Origin: Gnetum montanum
Lineage: Eukaryota > Streptophyta > Gnetopsida > Gnetales > Gnetaceae
Direction of reading: 5' to 3'
Assembly (NCBI GenBank): GCA_015680685.1
Contig: MNCI01017954.1
Coordinates: 684,194 to 748,193, forward strand
Length of the DNA stretch: 64,000 nucleotides
This document shows positions 58,480-64,000 of this stretch, one piece after another. A program made the position numbers and the translations under genes. The notes under the pieces are model-generated. The model was not told where the DNA came from and did not search any database. It saw nothing but the letters and a program-made list of their open reading frames with translations. How positions within the stretch are numbered: the first letter of the stretch is position 1; the number at the start of each line of letters is the position of its first letter.

Positions 58480-59770
58480 GAAATGAAGAGCATTAAAAAA
58501 ATATCTCAACACCTATCCATCCAGTAATGTAAGCTTAAAAGCATTTTTGGCCACTTGTTGTTTGATCATTAATAGCCCAATCCACCTAGCAAAAATTTCT
58601 AGTTTAATCTTTCTTATTAACTTTCCACAATAAAACCAAGTTTCCTTTCCTAATTCCTTTTGTCCCACTCGATGATCAAACCATCTCTTTATTAATGTTG
58701 CATTATGTAAGAGCCTATCTTGAGCTTTATTAATCTTTGCCTCTTTTCTTAATAGTAATGTTATCAAAGCACATTTTTTGTCTAATCATGGATTATAGTT
58801 TTCCATAAATTTAACTATCAAAGACACAACCATATTAGTTATTTGAGCATTGAACCCATAGACTAAGTTGAATGGTGTAGTTCCTATAGATTTCTTAATT
58901 CTACTCTTGTCAGTCCATAGATCTCTTTGCAATAGTTCATGTCACTTTCCAAGATTATTATGCATGAAATGTTTGATGTGAGAGATCAACGTTTTATTTG
59001 TGGACTCAACCAAACCATTTCCTTGTGGACAATAATTTAAGGATAAATAGATTTTTTTTGAATGCTCTAAATCCCACATTATAAACTCGGCTAATTGGAA
59101 AGTTATGCCATTATCAATAAAAAATAATTCTAGCATCCCAAATTGATTGATGATATATTGTTGAAGGAACTTAATGACATCATATGACGTACTTCTCTTT
59201 AGAGCTTTAGCCTTTAGCCACTTAGTAAAATAATTAGTGATTGTCAAAATAAACCTATGGCTTGCTTAAGATGGAGTAATTGCTTCTATGAGATCTAATC
59301 CCCACCTTTGAAAAGGTTTATCAATTGTTAGTGGTTTTAAAGGGGAATTAGCTCTTTTTGGCTTCGGTTCGTGTGTTTGACACTTGTGACAAGCTAAAAT
59401 TTTATCTCATAAATCCTTGTACATAGCTAGCCAATAGAAATCATATCTCAATATATGTTGTATTATGGTTCTAGGGGATTCATAATATAGAACTTCATGA
59501 TTATGGAATTGTTTTGATATGTCTTCAATTTTTTAATTTAGTGCACATTCTAGTGAAATACCTCTAAAATATTTCATATATAGAGTTTCTTTAGTATAGA
59601 TGTACTTCTTGGTTTTGATTATAAAAGCTCTTTCCTTGCTTTTACGTAAATTCCTAGGAACTTCTTGGCTAATGAGAAACTTTACTATGTCATGGTACCC
59701 ATTTGTAATTTTAGAAAGAGCTAACACTTCTTGTCTAGATTCTTTTTCCATCATCCTAGCTAATCCCATA
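58480..59770 (-). pseudogene. A5 integrase
   Basis: Integrase of a second A-family element. From high to low coordinates: pre-integrase VLALSKITNGYHDIVKFLIS (59,533-59,769), zinc domain FHNHEVLYYES...CHKCQTH (59,370-59,480), core LTITNYFTKW (first Asp now Asn), FFIDNGITF and GNGLVESTN (58,942-59,247), and a C-terminal module RWIGLLMIKQQVAKNAFKLT (58,513-58,600). It aligns with A1 throughout, with several stops. RT and upstream parts are lost; E1 begins just to the right. Confidence 0.82.
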
Positions 59771-59840
59771 TTATTTTGATGAATTGTGATTCACNATCAT
59801 CCTAGCTAATCCCATATTATTTTGATGAATTGTGATTCAC
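59750..59840. other. Likely assembly artefact: 45-base duplication around a single N
   Basis: Bases 59,750-59,794 and 59,796-59,840 are identical, with one N at 59,795. Same size and layout as at 12,870-12,960. The A5/E1 junction therefore should be read after collapsing one copy. Confidence 0.85.
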
Positions 59841-60335
59841 TAGGCCTCGATATCACACTCGTGATATCACATACATGATATCGGGTACACAATATCGTAG
59901 CCTAGCTCATGATATCAAATGCACGATATTGTGACTCTTGTGTAGGCCTATAAATACACATGTAGGCACAAGAAGTTAAGGGAGTTAGTTTTTAGAATTA
60001 GTTCGTAGTTCATTTTAGAAGTTAGCTTTTATTTTAGTTCTTCTCAAACCTTTTCCCCCAGTGCATGCCCACAGTGTGATGATTGTAATTGTATGGCACA
60101 TTTATTTGAGTGTGACGTACTTGTACATGCACATGACCAGAAATAAAGATTGAGATTACTTCATCATTGTAGCATACGGAACAAAGCAAATACTAGTCTA
60201 GGTAAGAAGACAATGAACTATGATCAACAAGTAACTATCTAGATACCACAACTAGCCCATTTGTAGAGTTCGACTGGATCATGCATGAATGCTTGTATTC
60301 ATATGGTTGAGTGTAGGGTACCTCGCCACTCATCA
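59841..60335 (+). mobile_element. E1 5' LTR (left end approximate)
   Basis: Short LTR ending CACTCATCA before the primer-binding site. U3 contains ATATCG-type palindromes: GATATCACACTCGTGATATC at 59,849-59,868 is a perfect 8-base stem with a four-base loop, followed by two or three imperfect copies to 59,940. TATA box TATAAATA at 59,949-59,956. The left end is blurred by the assembly duplication. Confidence 0.55.
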
Positions 60336-60336
60336 T

Positions 60337-60356
60337 TGGTGTCGTTACTAGGGATG
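60337..60356 (+). promoter_or_regulatory. E1 primer-binding site, Athila-like
   Basis: TGGTGTCGTTACTAGGGATG differs from the Athila-type site TGGCGCCGTTGCCGGGGATG only by C-to-T or G-to-A transitions. The same CTCATCAT precedes the E2 site. Confidence 0.72.
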
Positions 60357-60472
60357 GTGCTAGTTATTTAGATTAGTTACATCATATAAGATCACTGTAA
60401 CAAAGTATTAATGATATATCTTTTAAAAAAATAAAAATAATTGTAATTAAATCACACACAAATTTACAACCA

Positions 60473-62435
60473 TGTCTCTCTCACAAGACTATGATAACGC
60501 AACAACCAATAAGGAAATTCATTGGAGAACCAATGAATTATACAATGATGAAGATGAATTTGGAGTACCCAATCTAATGTAGGGGTCTCCTATGAGCATA
60601 AACGCAAACAACATCATTGCAACTCACAACTACATAACATACCTAGTGACGATGAATCCCTACTAGCGACTACAAGCCTAACAGAAATACAAGAGGCTAT
60701 TCAAATATCCTGTAGGCATCGTAAGGAAATCCATCTACCCAGGCTTGGCTTAAACAACTTTCCTAAGTTTTAGGAGTCTAATATTTAGATCCACAACATC
60801 ATCTACAAGCCTTCCATGATGCCTGTGTATGGAATAACATTGATAATGGATGGCAAAAACTTAATCTTTTTCCTCTAACACTCATTAGCCAAGCAAAAGT
60901 ATGGTATAGGTCCTTACGACAAAAATCAATTCGACGTTGGCCAACAATGGTAGAACTATTTAATGAAAGATATCAAACCTATGCGAGAGTGTCAGCCTTG
61001 AGGAGAGAAATCCAAGAGTGAAAACAAGCACAACATGAACCCTTGGACATGGCCCTAGAAAGATATTATGCACTATTAAACAACTGCCAAGGCCATGGGT
61101 TCTCCAAGGAGAGGCTAATGTACCATATCATTAGGGATGTATGACCTAGGTCAAGTATATGAACTATTAATCCATTAATTCCAAGAGCTTATTAAGTGGC
61201 TAGCAAAAGAAGAAGGAGAAATGGATAAATGGGAGAATGTTGAAAAATCTCAACAGGACCAAAATCTCAACCTAACAAAGGTCCATAATCAGGATGAGGA
61301 AAAATCAACTCACCTCAAGGAGGTGGAACCATCTTTTTCAACATTAAAATCACTAAACGAAAGTGAGGAAAAGATTAATAGGATGATGGAATGGATACAT
61401 ATGAAATGTGGAGAATATGCCAATGTTATTGGAGATAGAGTTATGACAATCTAAGAAACAAGAAAAAACACCTTTAGACAATCAAAAACAAGGGTTGAAA
61501 AGAATAAGAACTTAACTTCCAATCATACGTATCAATGTAACATTTGCCTGTACGATCATCCCAAGGATCAATGCCCAATCCTATTACATTTACATGAGCA
61601 TTGGAGAAGAGTGTTATATCCAAAGTTCATATAAAAATATTGTGTTCAATCATAGTGGAAAAAATCCCAGTCGTGGGGGAGGCCACCCTCAAACTAGTCA
61701 CACCCTTCATATCATTTGAACCCAAGTACTTATTAGGTTCAACATCCTATTTCCCCAACCAAGTCAACACCCTCTATCTCACCACATTATTATTATTCTT
61801 CTCAATACCATTAACCCATATCCTCTTCAACACAACCACCACCTTGGATACCTTACAATCCTCCTCAATTTCAATATTCTCATCCTTCACCTTCTTCTAT
61901 ATCACCACCAATTATACCTGAGGGATTTACACCACAGTATCAACCTACGAACATTACTTGTGCTTCTACTATCATCAGCAGTGGAAACCCTCCACAACAT
62001 TGAAGGTGTCCCTTCTTTAGACATGACCATAGAAAGGGATGACATAGTTTTAAGACCACTACATCTTCCAACCCAGCATAAGTCCAACACTGTGGTGCAT
62101 CTTTCTTCTTGAACCCAATGCCTCATGTTACCTTATCAGGGCCACCACTCAATACTCCAACAACCATGGAGCCCAATGTATATAGCCACATGGGGATACA
62201 TGTTGATCCTTACATACCATCTTACGATCACAAGTACCATAGTGGGTCAACCCCTTATAAATTAACCACATCTTATAACTTGTCCCACTATGTCAACTCT
62301 AATCAAGTGTGTGAACCCCAATGGGGTAAGTATGACCAGGCCCCAATATTTCCAACATGTAAGGACCCCAACCTTTCATCTATTAATCCTAGCTATGCTA
62401 AACCATATAGTTATGGGTGGTATCCTCCATTCTAA
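60473..62435 (+). pseudogene. E1 gag, Athila-like
   Basis: ATG at 60,473 opens MSLSQDYDNATTNKEIHW. The core reads NLFPLTLISQAKVWYRSL, ARVSALRREIQEWKQAQHE and ALERYYALLNNCQGHGFSKE (60,790-61,140), shared with E2. A helical charged part follows (61,221-61,454), then an intact zinc knuckle CNICLYDHPKDQC at about 61,533-61,575. The C-terminus is rich in Pro, Ser, Tyr and His (61,700-62,435), ending PYSYGWYPPF. An open frame of hydrophobic appearance at 61,601-61,921 is the wrong frame of this Pro-rich part. No protease or RT follows. Confidence 0.72.
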
Positions 62436-63770
62436 CAAGCAGGATTAATAAATATTTTTCCTTTTCTTTAATTTTACAATTTTTTTTCCAGTTTTTCATC
62501 TTTCAAATTATTGTTTATCTTTTTGTTTTTTGATTTTTTATGAGTAATCTCATCTATGAATAAATCACTCATGTGACTCATTGGTTGAGGTGTTGTTCTC
62601 TGCTAGCAAATCTTAGGTGAATAATTACTTGAATAGAAAGCCCACAACATTCACCCATCCATTTCATTAATAAGAGGTTCTACCCTAGATACAATGATAT
62701 TTCTAATCATTAAAACTTAAAGTAACCTTATGTTATTATACCCAGAGCAAAGAAGAATGGACTAAGTGGAAATGGCTAGGGTGTGACATCAAGGGGACTT
62801 GTGGATTCTCTTTGGTGACATCTATAGAAGTTATCATGTAGCTTGGTTGTACTAAGATCCTTGTAGATCTAATGAAAAATGGAAGTAAGAGTAATCAAAA
62901 GGCACTCAATCAAGGAAACTCAATGTTATTCTAGGGGGTCCCACTCGAAAGACATGCACCCATGCTTGAAGGTAGGCAACTTCTCTAGCTTAAGTATTCA
63001 TTCAAAAAAAAAAGAGAAGAAGAGTTCCTCAAAGAAAAATCACTCCTCCCTTGTACAAAACACCAAGTGATCATACACCTTGCCATCATGATGCTCTTAT
63101 TGTTATCTATCATTGGGAAAAAACAATGCAATGTCACTGATCAAAGGAATGGACTTGGTCTTGATTTTTGAACAATGAGTTAATGACACATTAATCATGC
63201 CTTACACTAAGGATTCATTGTGCCCTGATTCAGTTACCTCCTATCCCAATCTCTGCAATCCCTTCTACAATTCACCTCATCTCACTGTTCATGAATTTGT
63301 GACTCATGTCTTGTGTAGCATTGAATTCATACCTCATCATGGTGGTATCTACATGTGTGTGTTTTGTGGAACTAGTGCGGATTACATTTAACCCTTCTAG
63401 TACCGATGGACATTTTAAGGTGTGGTTATGCAAGGGCATTATAGGTTGGAACCTACTTTGGGAAGGACCCACTTGCATAACCCTTATAATCTACAATCTC
63501 AACACATCACCATCACATCATTTTATACCCTCCAAGAATTACAATACTCTTTCCTTTATCATCCTTCTAGTTCAAACATTCCTATGAACTAACACATGTC
63601 CCTTCTCCTCATCTGATTCATGCATTCCATTGCCAGCTTCTACACCATTATATTTTCTGTGCCTTCAGGACTATTTAATATTACCTTGGACCTTTTACAC
63701 TGACTTCAAGTCCTTCATTTTTTACTATAGAATTTTATAAATTTATCAATTTTTCTAAGTACCCTACTTT
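62436..63770. other. Unrecognised stretch after E1 gag
   Basis: No pol domain, LTR end or host gene was recognised. Open frames at 63,197-63,590 carry no motif I know. If E1 was a complete element, pol is missing here. Confidence 0.4.
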
Positions 63771-64000
63771 ATACAGGCCATGATATCGCATATGCGATAT
63801 CATGTCTGACGTGATATCGGGGCCATGCTATCGCGTACACGATATCGTGTCATACAAAACTATATATATAGACCCCCTTTGGCACATGTCAACATCATTT
63901 TCAACTATTCACATGGGGGAATTTTTTAATTTTTCTTCTACGACTCGCAACTTGCACACCTCTTGTACCAATAGCCATAACTCGCTCTCTAGTGCTCCAA
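63771..64000 (+). mobile_element. Start of an E-like LTR at the window edge
   Basis: A perfect 26-base palindrome at 63,779-63,804 (CATGATATCGCAT joined to its reverse complement) is followed by further GATATCG words to 63,851 and a TATA-like run TATATATA at 63,861-63,868. Same layout as the E1 LTR, but the text after the TATA box differs, so it may belong to a sister element rather than to E1 itself. Cut by the window end. Confidence 0.45.

Noticed and set aside
61601-61921. Hydrophobic 106-residue frame suggestive of a membrane protein
   Set aside because: It is the shifted frame of the Pro/Ser/Tyr-rich E1 gag C-terminus, which continues in the other frames on both sides.

Overview
This is nuclear DNA from a land plant with a large, repeat-packed genome. 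The only recognisable host genes are fragments of a plant cytochrome P450 and plant PPR proteins, and nearly everything else is decayed LTR retrotransposon. The density and age of the repeats would suit a gymnosperm, but nothing fixes the species. There is no bacterial-type operon, tRNA, rRNA or CRISPR array that I can see, and no intact host gene.

I sort the elements into families. Family A (plus copy at about 17.5-27.1 kb, minus remnant at 57.9-59.8 kb, two LTR-only copies at 34.7-38.2 and 49.8-52.7 kb) is a Ty3/gypsy element. It has an extra RNase H between protease and reverse transcriptase, and a small conserved third ORF after integrase. Family B (minus copies B1 at 0-5.1, B2 at about 5.1-17.5 and B3 at 27.1-29.3 kb; plus copy B4 at 52.9-57.4 kb) has about 1.8-2.15 kb LTRs and gag; B1 and B2 also show protease. 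No reverse transcriptase or integrase is visible in any B copy, and B2 is followed by a multi-exon gene on the opposite strand whose first large exon resembles an FCP1/NIF (HAD-type) phosphatase domain. Family E (E2 minus at 29.3-32.8 kb, E1 plus at 59.8-62.4 kb) has an Athila-like primer-binding site and gag. A separate integrase (F, 33.0-34.1 kb) and a badly decayed chromovirus-like gag-pol (G, 43.9-48.3 kb) complete the set.

Layout: 1-5,058 B1; 5,059-17,531 B2 including the antisense gene at 6.7-10.3 kb; 17,532-27,135 element A1; 27,136-29,286 the B3 5' end; 29,287-32.8 kb E2; 33.0-34.1 kb integrase F; 34,750-38,169 solo LTR A2; 38.2-43.6 kb unrecognised AT-rich DNA with a gap at 39,769-40,067; 43.9-48.3 kb chromovirus G; 49,763-52,683 solo LTR A3; 52,860-57,368 B4; 57,856-59,770 A5; 59.8-62.4 kb E1; and the start of a similar LTR at the right edge. 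The left part is a Russian-doll stack: E2 was entered by B3, B3 by A1, A1 by B2, and probably B2 by B1.

The most interesting points are the intron-bearing antisense gene in family B, the post-integrase ORF of family A with its own upstream TATA box in both copies, the PR-RNaseH-RT domain order, different host-gene fragments inside the U3 of family A LTRs, and U3 tandem repeats in which a palindrome is kept while its sequence changes from copy to copy.
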